Assembly (NCBI RefSeq): GCF_003841465.1
Contig: NZ_REFZ01000011.1
Location: 62,001-126,000 of the forward strand
Origin: Natrarchaeobius oligotrophus
GTDB lineage: Archaea > Halobacteriota > Halobacteria > Halobacteriales > Natrialbaceae
Direction: 5' to 3'
DNA length: 64,000 nt
The notes below the pieces were generated by a model that made no database searches, was not told the DNA's origin, and saw only the letters and a program-made list of their open reading frames with translations. This document shows positions 1-9,323 of the stretch, one piece after another. How positions within the stretch are numbered: position 1 is the first letter of the stretch; each line of letters opens with the position of its first letter. A program made the translations under genes and the position numbers.

Positions 1-1021
1 TCGCCCGCTCGCGGCGGATGTGTTGCTCGCGGGTCTGCAACGTCAGGGTGAACGCGCGGTTCCCGTCCGCGTCCTCGCTCGCACCGACCAGTCGTCCCGG
101 TACCTGCCGGAGGTACTCCTCCCGGCACGCGAACAGTCCGAGCCCCATCCCGTAGCTCGCGGGGAGGCCGAGCACGCTCGCGTCGCCGATCACGACGTCG
201 ACGCCGACCGACGCCGGCGAGCGCAACAGCGACAGCGCGACCGGATCCGATCCGAGACAGAACATCGCGTCGTGATCGTCGACGAGCGCGCCGATCTCCT
301 CGAGGTGTTCTTCGAGGAGTCCCTCGGTCGTCGGACTCTCGAGGTAGGCCATCACGACGTCGTCGTCGATCGCACGCTCGACGGCGTCGGGCGTCGTCAC
401 GCCGTCGTCCGCGGGAACCGTCTCGACGCTGAGGTCGGCTCCGTCGACGTAGTTCTCGAGGACGTCTCGACGCTCCGGCCGAAGGTACTCGGGCACCAGA
501 ACGCGGGATCCGCTGGTTCCCCGGACCCGCGCGGCGAGCGTCGCCGCCTCGCCGAGTGCAGTCGCCGCGTCGTACATCGAGCAGTTCGCGATCTCGAGAC
601 CGGTCAACTCGACGAGCATCGACTGGTACTCGAACAGCGCCTGCAGGAACCCCTGCGTGACCTCCGGCTGGTACTGCGTGTAGGACGTGATGAACTCGGA
701 TCGCAGCGAGATGTGATCGACGATCGACGGAACGTGGTGGGAGTAGTGACCGCGGCCGAGGAACTCGGTCGCGTCGTCGTTTCGCGCGAGGGTCTCGCGC
801 AGCCGTCGCTCGACAACCTGTTCCGAGCCACCGTCGATGTCGAACGAGCCGTCGAACCGGATCGACTCGCCGATGTCGAACAGCTCGTCGACGTCGTCCG
901 CGTCGATCGCCTCGAGCATCGTCTCGACCTCGTCGGCGGTGTGGGGCGCGTACGGCGTCCCCCGAGGGTCGGCGTTCTGTTCGTCGCGGTCGGTTATCGA
1001 GAGTTCGGGATTTCCGCTCAT
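1..1021 (-). CDS. gcvPA: Glycine dehydrogenase (decarboxylating) subunit 1, partial
   Basis: Subunit 1 of the two-subunit P-protein, which decarboxylates glycine and passes the aminomethyl group to lipoyl-GcvH in the cytoplasm. The reverse strand from the ATG at 1021 reads [20 protein letters not shown] and continues about 340 codons to the left edge, so the C-terminus is outside the window. Family blocks visible include [30 protein letters not shown] and [15 protein letters not shown]. In this family the PLP lysine is on subunit 2 (GcvPB), expected further left. The start lies 6 bp after the gcvH stop, in a gcvT-gcvH-gcvPA operon. Identification is firm. Confidence 0.93.
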   Translation of the reverse strand, partial: MSGNPELSITDRDEQNADPRGTPYAPHTADEVETMLEAIDADDVDELFDIGESIRFDGSFDIDGGSEQVVERRLRETLARNDDATEFLGRGHYSHHVPSIVDHISLRSEFITSYTQYQPEVTQGFLQALFEYQSMLVELTGLEIANCSMYDAATALGEAATLAARVRGTSGSRVLVPEYLRPERRDVLENYVDGADLSVETVPADDGVTTPDAVERAIDDDVVMAYLESPTTEGLLEEHLEEIGALVDDHDAMFCLGSDPVALSLLRSPASVGVDVVIGDASVLGLPASYGMGLGLFACREEYLRQVPGRLVGASEDADGNRAFTLTLQTREQHIRRERA

Positions 1022-1027
1022 CGTCGG

Positions 1028-1402
1028 TTAGATTCGTTCGGCGTATTCGTCCGCGTCGAGCAGGTGGTCGGGCTCGTCGGACGACTCGAGTTCGATCAAC
1101 CAGCCGTCGTCGAACGGGCTTTCGTTGACCAGCTCGGGCCGGTCGCGAAGCGCCTCGTTCACCTCGACGACGGTCCCCGAGATCGGGGCGTAAACGTCCG
1201 AGACGGCCTTGATGCTCTCGACGAGCCCGAACGCGTCGTCGCGCTCGAGCGTCTCTCCTTCCGCCGGGAGTTCGACGAAGACGATGTCGCCGAGTTCGTC
1301 CTGTGCGAAGTCCGTGATACCGACGCGGACGACGCCGTCTCGCCTGTCGATCCACTCGTGCGATTCCGCGTACGACAATCCGTCCGGGATAGCAAATTCC
1401 AT
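1028..1402 (-). CDS. gcvH: Glycine cleavage system H protein
   Basis: Lipoyl carrier that shuttles the aminomethyl intermediate between the P, T and L proteins. It has 124 residues, the usual H-protein length. The segment [15 protein letters not shown] holds the lipoylated lysine (Lys65), followed by the normal [12 protein letters not shown] block. The ATG at 1402 follows the gcvT stop by 2 bp, so translation is probably coupled. A longer in-frame extension into gcvT is possible, but the N-terminus [17 protein letters not shown] matches the family start. No anomaly seen. Confidence 0.96.
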   Translation of the reverse strand: MEFAIPDGLSYAESHEWIDRRDGVVRVGITDFAQDELGDIVFVELPAEGETLERDDAFGLVESIKAVSDVYAPISGTVVEVNEALRDRPELVNESPFDDGWLIELESSDEPDHLLDADEYAERI

Positions 1403-1404
1403 AG

Positions 1405-2517
1405 TTACTCCGTCACCGTCTCTTGTTCGAGCGATTCGAGGAACCGCTGATTGATAACCGTTGCGTCCACGGTCCGGTTTCGGACCTCGACGTCGATCGT
1501 CGTTCCCTCCTCGGCGTACGCCGAGTCGACGTATCCGAGCGCGATCGCCACCCCGAACGTGGGGCTCATCGTGCCGCTCGTGACGTGACCGATCCGCTCG
1601 CCGTCCGCGAGGATCGGGTAACCGTGACGGGCGATGCCGCGGCCGTCGATCCGGATTCCGACCAGCTCCTCGTCGAATCCCTCGTCCTCGAGATCGCCGA
1701 GCGCCTCCTGGCCGACGAACGCCGGCTTCGAGAGGTCCACGACGAACCCGAGGCCGGCCTCGAACGGCGTCCGTGGCTCCTCGTCGGGATCGAAGTCCTG
1801 ACCCGAAAGCAGCAAGCCGGCCTCGAGTCGGAGCGTGTCCCGCGCGCCGAGTCCGCAGGGCTGGACGCCGTCGAAGGCGGCCCAGACCGCGTCCGAATCT
1901 TCGGCGGGGAAGAAGATCTCGACGCCGTCTTCGCCGGTGTATCCGGTTCTGGCGACGAGGCAGTCGACGTCGGCGATCTCGGTTCGCGTGGACGAGAACC
2001 GGCCGAGATCGGCGATCGGCTCCGAGGCGACCGACTCGACCCGCTCGATCGCGTCGGGCCCTTGGACCGCGACCAGTCCGGTCTCGTCCGTCTCGTTCGT
2101 CACGGTCGCCGAGAGATCGTGATCGGCCGCGTACGTCGACCACCGGTCGGTCATCTCCTCGCCGTGGCCGGCGTTCGGGACGAACAGGTAGCCGTCCCGC
2201 TCCGGATACCGGTAGACGACCGTGTCGTCGAGGATGATCCCGTCGTCGTCGAGGATGCACGAGTACTGTGCGTCGCCGCGCTCGAGCGTTCCGACGTCGT
2301 TCGTCGTCAGACGGTTCATCAGCGCTGTCGCGTCCGGTCCGTCGACGGACACCTCGCTCATGTGGCTGACGTCGAAGATGCCGACCGAATCGCGGACCGC
2401 GGCGTGTTCGGTTCGGATGGAGTCGAACGTGACGGGCATCTCCCATCCACCGAAATCGGTGAAATCTGCGCCCGCCTCCCGGTGTTCCTCGAAGAGTGGC
2501 GGCTTTTGTAGTGACAC
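1405..2517 (-). CDS. gcvT: Glycine cleavage system T protein (aminomethyltransferase)
   Basis: Transfers the aminomethyl carbon from GcvH to tetrahydrofolate and releases ammonia. The 370-residue product has family blocks GGWEMPVTF near residue 22, FDVSHMSEV near 50, [10 protein letters not shown], and [11 protein letters not shown] near 225. I chose the GTG at 2517 (peptide start [15 protein letters not shown]) over longer in-frame ATGs. It aligns with the family N-terminus, and a TATA-like TAAATA (plus strand 2542-2547) lies 28 bp upstream, as expected for a leaderless GTG-initiated mRNA. It is the first gene of the gcvT-gcvH-gcvPA operon. Confidence 0.93.
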   Translation of the reverse strand: MSLQKPPLFEEHREAGADFTDFGGWEMPVTFDSIRTEHAAVRDSVGIFDVSHMSEVSVDGPDATALMNRLTTNDVGTLERGDAQYSCILDDDGIILDDTVVYRYPERDGYLFVPNAGHGEEMTDRWSTYAADHDLSATVTNETDETGLVAVQGPDAIERVESVASEPIADLGRFSSTRTEIADVDCLVARTGYTGEDGVEIFFPAEDSDAVWAAFDGVQPCGLGARDTLRLEAGLLLSGQDFDPDEEPRTPFEAGLGFVVDLSKPAFVGQEALGDLEDEGFDEELVGIRIDGRGIARHGYPILADGERIGHVTSGTMSPTFGVAIALGYVDSAYAEEGTTIDVEVRNRTVDATVINQRFLESLEQETVTE

Positions 2518-2541
2518 GTCAGACTCATTCCGGTAGCCGAC

Positions 2542-2547
2542 TAAATA
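2542..2547 (-). promoter_or_regulatory. TATA box of gcv operon
   Basis: On the minus strand this reads TATTTA, centred about 28 bp before the proposed GTG start of gcvT. That spacing is the one expected when transcription begins at the start codon itself. Confidence 0.5.
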
Positions 2548-2719
2548 GATTTCCCTGTGGACGGGGCGTGCGGAAAGCGGTCCGATCGGATATCCGCGCT
2601 CGGCTCGTCGCTCGAGGCCGGTCGCCGGTTCGTACGGATTGTCGTACCGAAGTATCGGCATAAGCGCGACCGTTCCGGTTGCACCGGTACCGACTGCTAA
2701 CAGACCGTATCAGGGGACG

Positions 2720-3937
2720 TCACTCGAGGTGGGCGACCTCGTAGCCGGCGTCCCGGATCGACTCGACGATTCGGTCGGTCTGATCGGCGCCGCTCGTTTC
2801 GATCCGGAACTGCAGGTACGCGTGTCCGACGTCGAGATCCTTCGCGGAGCGCTCGTGGCTCACGTCCGAAATGTTCGCGCCGCAGTCGGCGATGAGCTCG
2901 GAGATGCGGTTCATCTCGCCCGGCTGGTCGACGATCCGAACCCGCAGCCGGACGAGCTGGTCACGGTGTGTGAGCCCGTGGGTGAGGACCGTCTGGAGGT
3001 CGGTCATGCTCAGGTTGCCGCCACAGAGCAGCGCCACGACGAGTTCGTCCTCCACGTCGACCTGCCCGCTTCGGAGCGCGGCGACCGAGATCGCGCCCGC
3101 GCCCTCGACCATCTGCTTGGTTCGCTCGAGCAAGAACAGGACGCTTTCCGCGATCGCCGTGTCGGAGACGGTGACGACCTCGTCGACGTACTCGTCGATC
3201 AGCGCGAACGTCCGCTCTGAGATGCCGCCGGTCGCGATCCCGTCCGCGATCGTCCGGACCGACTCGCGGGTGTGTGGTTCCCCTTTCCGCAGGCTCTGGG
3301 GAACCGTCGCCGCGCCGTCGGCCTGGACGCCCACGATCCGCGTCTCCGGAGACAGTTCCCCGATCGCCGTCGCGATGCCGCCGATGAGGCCCCCGCCCCC
3401 GATCGGGACGAGCACGGTGTCGACGTCGGGAACCTGCGAGAGGATCTCGAGTCCGAGCGTTCCCTGGCCGGCGATGATCTCCGGATCGTCGTACGCGTGG
3501 ACGAACGCGCGATCGTCGTCCACGATCGACTTCGCGTGCGACATCGCCTCTCGGAACGTCTTGCCGTGGAGTTCGACCGCCGCGCCGTAGCCCCTCGTGG
3601 CGTCGATCTTCGCCTGGGGTGCGTTCTTCGGCATCACGATCGTCGACTCGAGTCCGGTCTTCGTCGCCGCGAGGGCGACCCCCTGTGCGTGGTTCCCGGC
3701 GCTTGCCGCGACGACGCCGGCGTACTCGTCGTCGGCGTCGGTCAGCGTCTTGAGCTTGTTGTATGCCCCCCGGGTCTTGAACGAGCCGGTTCGCTGTAAG
3801 TGTTCCATCTTGAGTCGAACCGTCGCGCCGACCTCGGTGTCTAGCGTCCGGCTCGTTTCGAGCGGCGTTTCTCGGACGACGTCCTCGTCGTCGAACCGAT
3901 CGCGGGCGAGTCGAATGTCGGATAGCGTAACGTCCAT
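2720..3937 (-). CDS. ilvA: Threonine ammonia-lyase with ACT domain
   Basis: PLP enzyme that deaminates threonine to 2-oxobutanoate, the entry to isoleucine synthesis or to threonine breakdown. The product has 405 residues. GSFKTRGAYN places the PLP lysine at about residue 54, and the phosphate-binding GGGGLIGG loop sits near residue 180. A C-terminal ACT domain (about 325-405, starting around LVRLRVRIVDQPGEM) suggests allosteric control by an amino acid. It is monocistronic. A TATA-like CTATAAGA on the minus strand at about 4008-4016 leaves a leader of roughly 50 nt. Biosynthetic versus catabolic role is not decided here. Confidence 0.92.
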   Translation of the reverse strand: MDVTLSDIRLARDRFDDEDVVRETPLETSRTLDTEVGATVRLKMEHLQRTGSFKTRGAYNKLKTLTDADDEYAGVVAASAGNHAQGVALAATKTGLESTIVMPKNAPQAKIDATRGYGAAVELHGKTFREAMSHAKSIVDDDRAFVHAYDDPEIIAGQGTLGLEILSQVPDVDTVLVPIGGGGLIGGIATAIGELSPETRIVGVQADGAATVPQSLRKGEPHTRESVRTIADGIATGGISERTFALIDEYVDEVVTVSDTAIAESVLFLLERTKQMVEGAGAISVAALRSGQVDVEDELVVALLCGGNLSMTDLQTVLTHGLTHRDQLVRLRVRIVDQPGEMNRISELIADCGANISDVSHERSAKDLDVGHAYLQFRIETSGADQTDRIVESIRDAGYEVAHLE

Positions 3938-4089
3938 AGCTGTCTCCGTGGGTGGCGAACGCCGGGCAGTCGCGTGATGCGTCCCGTCGTCGATTGACCG
4001 GCGCCCGTCTTATAGCTACGGGTCGCCACCCGCGGCGACCCCGACGAACGACTCCGATTCGTTCGCCGGGAGACCGAGCCGTACGCGCC

Positions 4090-4109
4090 GGTTCCCACGA
4101 TGGGGAACG
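4090..4109. promoter_or_regulatory. Operator-like palindrome A
   Basis: GGTTCCCACGATGGGGAACG has arms GTTCCC/GGGAAC around a 6-bp centre. It closely resembles site B at 4266-4286. Both lie between ilvA and the IclR-type regulator, so they are candidate binding sites for that regulator. Confidence 0.45.
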
Positions 4110-4265
4110 TTCCCGTTGGCAGGTCGCGAGATCGGCGAGAATCGTCGTTTTTTCTCGCCACATCCGACACGATACGAACGGTATCTTTTCAGATGACGGT
4201 AGATCCCGTTTTTATCGTGAGTCCGTCCACTCACGAAACGTGTTGTTAATAATTCACACGGCTTT

Positions 4266-4286
4266 GGTTCCCCACATGTGGGAACG
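4266..4286. promoter_or_regulatory. Operator-like palindrome B
   Basis: Starts GGTTCC and ends GGAACG around a perfect 12-bp palindrome CCCACATGTGGG (4271-4282). It matches site A at 4090-4109 almost base for base apart from one inserted base and a shifted centre. The site lies about 150 bp upstream of the regulator start. Confidence 0.45.
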
Positions 4287-4436
4287 GTCGGAATACCCGT
4301 TCTGGGTCCCAACGACTGGAACTGACCGATTCGAGTGGTCGACGACCGGTGGAGACGGCCGTAGGCGAACGGGATGGGAGGAAGAACGCGAGTTCCGTCA
4401 GGTAGTTTTATAGGTGTGATCGCTCTCAGTAGGGCC

Positions 4437-5195
4437 ATGAGCGGAACCGACGGTGGGGACACGCGAAAGACGACCAAGACCTCGCTGGCCGTGGTCGAAG
4501 CCGTCAACGAACTGGACGGTGCGACCCTGTCGGAACTCGCCGAACACACCGGCCTCGCGACGAGCACCCTCCATACGCACCTGCGAACGCTCGAGGAAAC
4601 CGAGTACGTGACCAGGATCGGACAGACGTACGAGCTGGGACTGAAGCTTTTCTACCTTGGGGAAAACGCCCGGCGACGCGACAGCAGGTACGCCCTGGCG
4701 AAAGAGCGCGCGTTCCGGCTGGCGAACCAGGTGAGCGAGGAGGTGAACTTCGCCGTCGAGGAGTACGGTCGATCGATCATCCTGTTCGACGAGACGCCCT
4801 CGCCCTCCGACAGAGGCTTTCAGGTCGGCCGGTACTTCCACATGCACAGCTCGGCGAGCGGGAAGGCGATGCTCGCCGAGTTCTCGCGCGAGCGGATCGA
4901 CGAGATCATCGACAAGTGGGGGATGCCACGGTACACGGAGAACACGATCACCGACCTGGAGGAACTCCTCGCGGAACTCGAGACGATCAGAGAACAGGGG
5001 TACGCGGTGAACCGCCAGGAGGAACTCGAGGGGTTGCACTCGGTCGCGATGGTGATCAACGAGCCCGACGGCTCGGTCTTCGGCTCGCTTGACATCTCGG
5101 GACCGCCCTACCGCCTCCCCGAAAACAGCGAGATCGCGGCCCAGCTCCGACCGGTCGTGGAGAACCTCGAGGCCGAACTCGAGGCCTACTCGTAG
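4437..5195 (+). CDS. IclR family transcriptional regulator
   Basis: DNA-binding regulator of 252 residues. A winged helix-turn-helix occupies about residues 12-70 (LSELAEHTGLATSTLHTHLR). The IclR effector domain follows from about 80 to 250, with MHSSASGKAMLAEF and the GLHSVAMVI strand. The ATG at 4437 is 28 bp after a TTTTATA box (4406-4412), which supports a leaderless start and rejects longer starts. It is divergent from ilvA. Haloarchaeal IclR proteins often control sugar or amino-acid breakdown, but the effector here is unknown. The pair of matching palindromes upstream suggests autoregulation. Confidence 0.9.
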   Translation: MSGTDGGDTRKTTKTSLAVVEAVNELDGATLSELAEHTGLATSTLHTHLRTLEETEYVTRIGQTYELGLKLFYLGENARRRDSRYALAKERAFRLANQVSEEVNFAVEEYGRSIILFDETPSPSDRGFQVGRYFHMHSSASGKAMLAEFSRERIDEIIDKWGMPRYTENTITDLEELLAELETIREQGYAVNRQEELEGLHSVAMVINEPDGSVFGSLDISGPPYRLPENSEIAAQLRPVVENLEAELEAYS

Positions 5196-5894
5196 ATTAC
5201 AACCATACATCTGTAATTCTCGAGCGTTTCGTCGATCGGATGAATCCGGGAACACGCCGTGCGATACGTATCACCACCGAAAATATATCAATATTGCACA
5301 TATGATGTGGATCGGATTATTATTTCTGAGTTGTTTTCTGTCCAGATTCACAGTATCGATATATCTGCGCAAAGAGTGCTCATTTGATACCTTCTCCGGA
5401 ATTTATCTTCCGAAATACACAATATATGGAATAGTTATCGATGCTTGTGATTATAGTTCGAACCTATCCACAACTCACGTAATCAGTGGCGTGTCGATCG
5501 AATCCGGAAACCGGATGGGCAATATCGGCGGCAATGCCGTCGAACGAGACGGTGGCGATGGAACACACCGGATCACGGGAACCGTTCGAATTCCATGTAG
5601 GAAAACGGCTAAGTATACAAGTTCAGATAAGATCCAGTTAGTATCTGATCCCAAACCTATTTCTCGGTCGATCACGTTTCGCTTTCGACCGCCGTGTCGA
5701 GCGCGACGGCTCGAGAGTCGACCGTCGTCGATCCGGCGGAACGCGTCGAGTATCGCGTTCGGGTCGAGTCGACAGCATCGTCGTGGGCTGCGACCGGTGC
5801 GGCCGCTGTTCGGGGTGGACCGACGCGGCCGCTGTCCGCGCTGAGGTCTTCGCGCGGCGACGCCCGTGCGGCGATCGGGATCGACCGCGGCGGT
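5196..5894. other. AT-rich non-coding tract
   Basis: About 700 bp without a supported gene. From about 5255 to 5475 the base composition drops sharply, with runs such as AAAATATATCAATATTG and ATTTATCTTCCG, unlike the flanking DNA. An open frame runs through on the plus strand, but it has no family features and becomes arginine/serine-rich at its end, so I do not call it. The tract may be a promoter-rich spacer or a decayed insertion. Confidence 0.55.
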
Positions 5895-7094
5895 TCAGTT
5901 GGTCGTGATGACCTCGATCACGTCGCGGGGTTCGACCTCGTAGTCCTTGCCCAGCTGGCGGTTCGTCCGGCAGTCGATCGCGTGCAGGAACCCGTCGCCG
6001 ATGTCGGAGTGGAGGCTGTAGGCGAACTCCTCGGCGGTCGCGTTCGGCGGGATCAGGTAACAGTCGGGCAACACCTCGCCGCGCTCGTTTCCGAGACCGT
6101 TCGCTCCGCCGGGAAAGACCGGCGTGACGCCGAGTACGTCGAACAGTGCGGTCTCGAGCGCCGCCTGGACGCCCGTTGCGCCGTACGCAGAGAGGAATTC
6201 CCGGATCTGCTCGAGCCCTTGTTTTTGCTCGTCGGAGACGTCCCCCGTCAGTTCGAAGTCGGCGTCGCCGGGTCGGTAGTCGAGTACGCCGGCCTTGTCG
6301 GCCGACTTGAGCGCCTTTTCGGCGTGGGCGCTGCAGGGGACGATCGTCAGGTGGTCGTAGTCGGGATCCGCCGCGATCTCCTCGTAGTTCGCCTGCGCTT
6401 CGGGCGTGTCCATCTTGTTGGCCGCGATCAGCATCGGCTTCGTCGCCATCCGGATCTCGCGGGCGAGCGCGAGTTTGTTCGTCTCGTCCCACTCGTCGGG
6501 GTCGAAGCCGACGTCGGTCCGTCGAATGAGGCGCTTGATCTCGTCTTCGTTCGTCTTGAACGCGCTCATCTGGGTCGCGAGTTCCTCCTCGATGGCGTCG
6601 TCCTCGGTGGTGTAGCCCGACTCGTAGCGTTCGATCCCCTTCTCCAGGACGCCGAGGTACCACTGGTCGAGTTCTTCCTCCAGGAACGCGATGTCTTCGC
6701 GTGGGTCGTGGTCTTCGGTCGGTTCGCCCTCGAGGTCGGTCGTTCCCGAGAAGTCGACGACGTGGACGAGCACGTCGGTTTCGTTGAGGTCGGTGAGAAA
6801 CTGATTGCCCAGCCCCTTTCCCTCGTGTGCGCCGGGAATGAGTCCGGCGACGTCGACGAGTTTCGTCGGAACGAAGCGGGTGCCGTCGTCGCAGTAGCCG
6901 ACGTTGGGAGTGCACTCCTCGTCGAACTCGGGAGCCGCGCAGTCGACCCGGACGTAGGCCTCGCCGACGCTCGGATCGATCGTCGTGAACGGGTAGGCCC
7001 CCTCGGGGACGTCGTTCATCGTCGCCGCGTTGAAAAAGGAGGACTTGCCGACGGAGGGTTTGCCGACCAGTCCGATTCGGTATTCCGTGCTCAT
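5895..7094 (-). CDS. ychF: Redox-regulated ATPase/GTPase YchF (Obg-like)
   Basis: TRAFAC-class P-loop NTPase of the YchF/OLA1 branch, a ribosome-associated protein linked to translation and stress. The 399-residue product shows the P-loop GKPSVGKSSFF (about residues 11-21), the G3 block DVAGLIPGAHEGKGLG, the NKMD specificity motif and a C-terminal TGS domain ending EPRDVIEVITTN. The ATG at 7094 gives the family N-terminus MSTEYRIGLVGKPS; the upstream extension is arginine-rich and not conserved. It is a single-gene unit. Confidence 0.93.
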   Translation of the reverse strand: MSTEYRIGLVGKPSVGKSSFFNAATMNDVPEGAYPFTTIDPSVGEAYVRVDCAAPEFDEECTPNVGYCDDGTRFVPTKLVDVAGLIPGAHEGKGLGNQFLTDLNETDVLVHVVDFSGTTDLEGEPTEDHDPREDIAFLEEELDQWYLGVLEKGIERYESGYTTEDDAIEEELATQMSAFKTNEDEIKRLIRRTDVGFDPDEWDETNKLALAREIRMATKPMLIAANKMDTPEAQANYEEIAADPDYDHLTIVPCSAHAEKALKSADKAGVLDYRPGDADFELTGDVSDEQKQGLEQIREFLSAYGATGVQAALETALFDVLGVTPVFPGGANGLGNERGEVLPDCYLIPPNATAEEFAYSLHSDIGDGFLHAIDCRTNRQLGKDYEVEPRDVIEVITTN

Positions 7095-7281
7095 TACCCG
7101 CTTCTGGCGGGGCCGGCCTAAACGGGTTACTGTCCGCGGGCGCATTGGTGTGCGTTCACCTGCCCCGGTCGCCGAACCGCCGCGATAGCCGGCGGACGAC
7201 GAACCGGTCGACTACCGAGACGGTCATCAACTGCTGACAATCAGGATCGCTTATTTGTACGCTTCCGTGGAGGATGGCGGT

Positions 7282-7635
7282 ATGAGCTCTGACACCGATC
7301 CAGCGCCGACCGCCGAACCGGTCCAGCGGCCCGACGAATCGGGTCGCGACGATCGGGTGGCGCTCGAGCACGACGCGACCGTCACCGAAGCCGGCGGATC
7401 GAATCGACGAGACGCCGGTCCATCGGCGCTCGAGCGCGACGCTCTCGGAGTCGATCGCTGTGCGACCTGCAAAACCGCGATCGGTCCTCGGGCGTACCGA
7501 ATCAGCAGAGTCGTCAGAACCGGGACCGAGACGGCCGAAACCCACTACTGCAGCGAGCCCTGTCTCCCCGACGAGCCCGCACTGGAGCGAGAGCGGTCGT
7601 CCGACCGGCCGCGCGACTGGTCGTACTGTCGCTGA
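7282..7635 (+). CDS. Small zinc-ribbon-like hypothetical protein
   Basis: A 117-residue protein I do not assign to a known family. The N-terminal 60 residues are acidic and low-complexity. The C-terminal half has CATCK and, about 30 residues later, HYCSEPC, which could form a four-cysteine zinc site. A TTATTTG box at about 7251 lies 28-30 bp before the ATG at 7282, supporting a leaderless start and a real gene. It converges on the small membrane-protein gene downstream (stop to stop about 9 bp). Confidence 0.6.
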   Translation: MSSDTDPAPTAEPVQRPDESGRDDRVALEHDATVTEAGGSNRRDAGPSALERDALGVDRCATCKTAIGPRAYRISRVVRTGTETAETHYCSEPCLPDEPALERERSSDRPRDWSYCR

Positions 7636-7644
7636 CGGCGTCGG

Positions 7645-7923
7645 TCAGCTCGCGATCGCCTTCCAGCTCCAGCCGGCGATGGCGACGACGATCACCGCGA
7701 GGACGGCGAACGCGCCCCACTGCTGCGTTTCGGTCGTCGCGACCGGCGCGAAGACGTCGACGAGTCCCGTCGCCTGCATCATCGCGATCACGAGCAACAG
7801 CATCGCGAGTATCGAGACGACCGCGATTCCGACCCAGTTGCGAGCCATCCGCTGTCCCTCCTGTTCGGCCTCCTGCTTGTCGGTGGTGGGCGTCTCGGTC
7901 GGCTCCCGATCGGGTTCGGACAT
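7645..7923 (-). CDS. Small membrane protein with two TM helices
   Basis: A 92-residue protein. The first 30 residues are charged (MSEPDREPTETPTTDKQEAE). Two hydrophobic helices follow, at about 32-52 (WVGIAVVSILAMLLLVIAMM) and 68-88 (WGAFAVLAVIVVAIAGW). No catalytic motif is seen and the function is unknown. The ATG at 7923 is the only start that keeps the hydrophilic N-terminus short. Expressed probably on its own. Confidence 0.6.
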   Translation of the reverse strand: MSEPDREPTETPTTDKQEAEQEGQRMARNWVGIAVVSILAMLLLVIAMMQATGLVDVFAPVATTETQQWGAFAVLAVIVVAIAGWSWKAIAS

Positions 7924-8089
7924 GGCAGGTCGTTGGGTCGGCGGGAGGGAAACCGTTCCACCTGCAGGCTCCGGGCCCCACCTGGAATCCGTCGATTTTT
8001 CGCGGTCAGAGCCGGCGACTCGGCTCGAGTCGGTGGAATTGCCGGAGACGTAGCCGTCGGTCGAACGGGCACCGGCGGACGAGTGCCGC

Positions 8090-9196
8090 TCACTCGAGGA
8101 CGGCCGCGAGGGCGTCCATCGATCGGTCGACGCGCTCGAGACGCGCGTTGTGACCCATGTGGCCGATCCGAAGAACGTCGTCCTCGTGGTCGCCCAGCCC
8201 CGTCGCCAGCGCGACGTCGTGTTCGTCGAGGATCCTCCGCTGGAGGTCGCCCGCGCCGTCGACCGCGAGCGCGGTGACCGTCGGCGAGCAGTCGCCCTCG
8301 TCGGCCGGAAACGGCTCGAGGCCGATCTCCGCCGCCCGCTCACGACAGCGCCGGGCGGCCGCCTCGTGGCGCTCGAAGACCGAATCCATCCCCTCCTCGA
8401 GCAGCAGGCCCGCGGCCGCGTCGAGGGCGGCGAGATTGGCGGTGAGGTGGGTGTAGGGGAACCACTCGTCGTCGACGGCGGTTCGCCAGGGCTCGAGATC
8501 GGTGTAGAACGAGGTGTTCTCCACGGCTTCCATCCGGTCCCAGGCGCGGTCGCTGATCGAGCAGACGGTCAGTCCCGGCGGCGCGCTGAAGCACTTCTGA
8601 CTGCCGCCGATGCAGACGTCGATGCGCTCGGTCGCCACGGGCGTCCCGCCCAGCGACGAGACCGCGTCGACGATCGAGACGACGCCGTGGTCGTCGAGGA
8701 CCTCGAGAATTTCCTCGAGGTCGTTCAGCGTCCCCGTCGGCGTCTCGCAGTGGACCATCGTCGCGACGTCGTAGTCGGCGTCGGCGAGTTCGTCCGCGAC
8801 GGCGTCGGCCGAGAGCGTTTCGTCGTCGGGGACGCGGTCGGTGACTGCCTCGCCACCGTTCGACTCGACGAAGTCCGCGAATCCGTCGCCGTACGTGCCG
8901 TTCGAGAGACACAGCACCCGATCTCCCTCCCCGACCAGCGAGGCGACGGCCGCCTCGAGTCCGAGGATTCCCTCGCCGCCGAGGACGACCAGGTCCATTC
9001 CCGCGTCGCCGACGTCGGCCGGTGCGCCGTCCGCGTCCGCCCGGAAGATCCGCTCGAGTTTCCCGAGCAGTTCCCCGTAGAACTCGAAGTAGTCGGATTC
9101 GACGTCCGGGTTGGGCATCGGCTCGGCCATCCGCTCGCGGATCGCCGTCGGTATCTCCGTCGGTCCCGGCGTCATCCGCAGTCTCTCGGCGTTCAT
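8090..9196 (-). CDS. Class V aminotransferase (alanine-glyoxylate / serine-pyruvate type)
   Basis: PLP-dependent aminotransferase of 368 residues. The N-terminus MNAERLRMTPGPTEIPTAIR carries the TPGPT block typical of the AGXT/serine-pyruvate group. The Schiff-base lysine lies in GGSQKCFSAPPG, and the aspartate of SIVDAVSSLGG contacts the PLP ring. It may transfer amino groups from alanine or serine to glyoxylate or pyruvate; substrates cannot be read from the sequence. The ATG at 9196 is preferred over an upstream in-frame start 36 bp away, because it matches the family start. Confidence 0.85.
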   Translation of the reverse strand: MNAERLRMTPGPTEIPTAIRERMAEPMPNPDVESDYFEFYGELLGKLERIFRADADGAPADVGDAGMDLVVLGGEGILGLEAAVASLVGEGDRVLCLSNGTYGDGFADFVESNGGEAVTDRVPDDETLSADAVADELADADYDVATMVHCETPTGTLNDLEEILEVLDDHGVVSIVDAVSSLGGTPVATERIDVCIGGSQKCFSAPPGLTVCSISDRAWDRMEAVENTSFYTDLEPWRTAVDDEWFPYTHLTANLAALDAAAGLLLEEGMDSVFERHEAAARRCRERAAEIGLEPFPADEGDCSPTVTALAVDGAGDLQRRILDEHDVALATGLGDHEDDVLRIGHMGHNARLERVDRSMDALAAVLE

Positions 9197-9323
9197 GGCT
9201 ACACCCCGGACCGCCGGGACGATAAATCCCATCCCGACGCCTCGTCCGATACGTGGTAACGTCGTACCGCCGCACGTGCAGGCCGGATCGCGGGTGTGGC
9301 GCTACTGCCGACGGCGATCCGTC

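Larger units (their letters stand above)
3938..4436. other. Intergenic region between ilvA and iclR-type gene
   Basis: A 500-bp divergent intergenic region. It contains the ilvA TATA box (about 4008-4016), two similar palindromes (4090-4109 and 4266-4286, listed separately), an extra TATA-like TTTTTATC at about 4209, and the regulator TATA box at about 4406-4412. I see no convincing gene in it. Confidence 0.6.

Noticed and set aside
2518-2661. N-terminal extension of gcvT from an ATG at 2661
   Set aside because: The extra 48 residues are not family-like and would place the TATA box inside the gene. The GTG at 2517 fits both the alignment and the promoter spacing.
5301-5844. Plus-strand open frame starting MMWIGLLFLSCFLSRF
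   Set aside because: Starts in AT-rich DNA with an attractive hydrophobic N-terminus but runs into Arg/Ser-rich sequence that overlaps the complement of ordinary intergenic DNA. No family motif and no promoter at the right distance.
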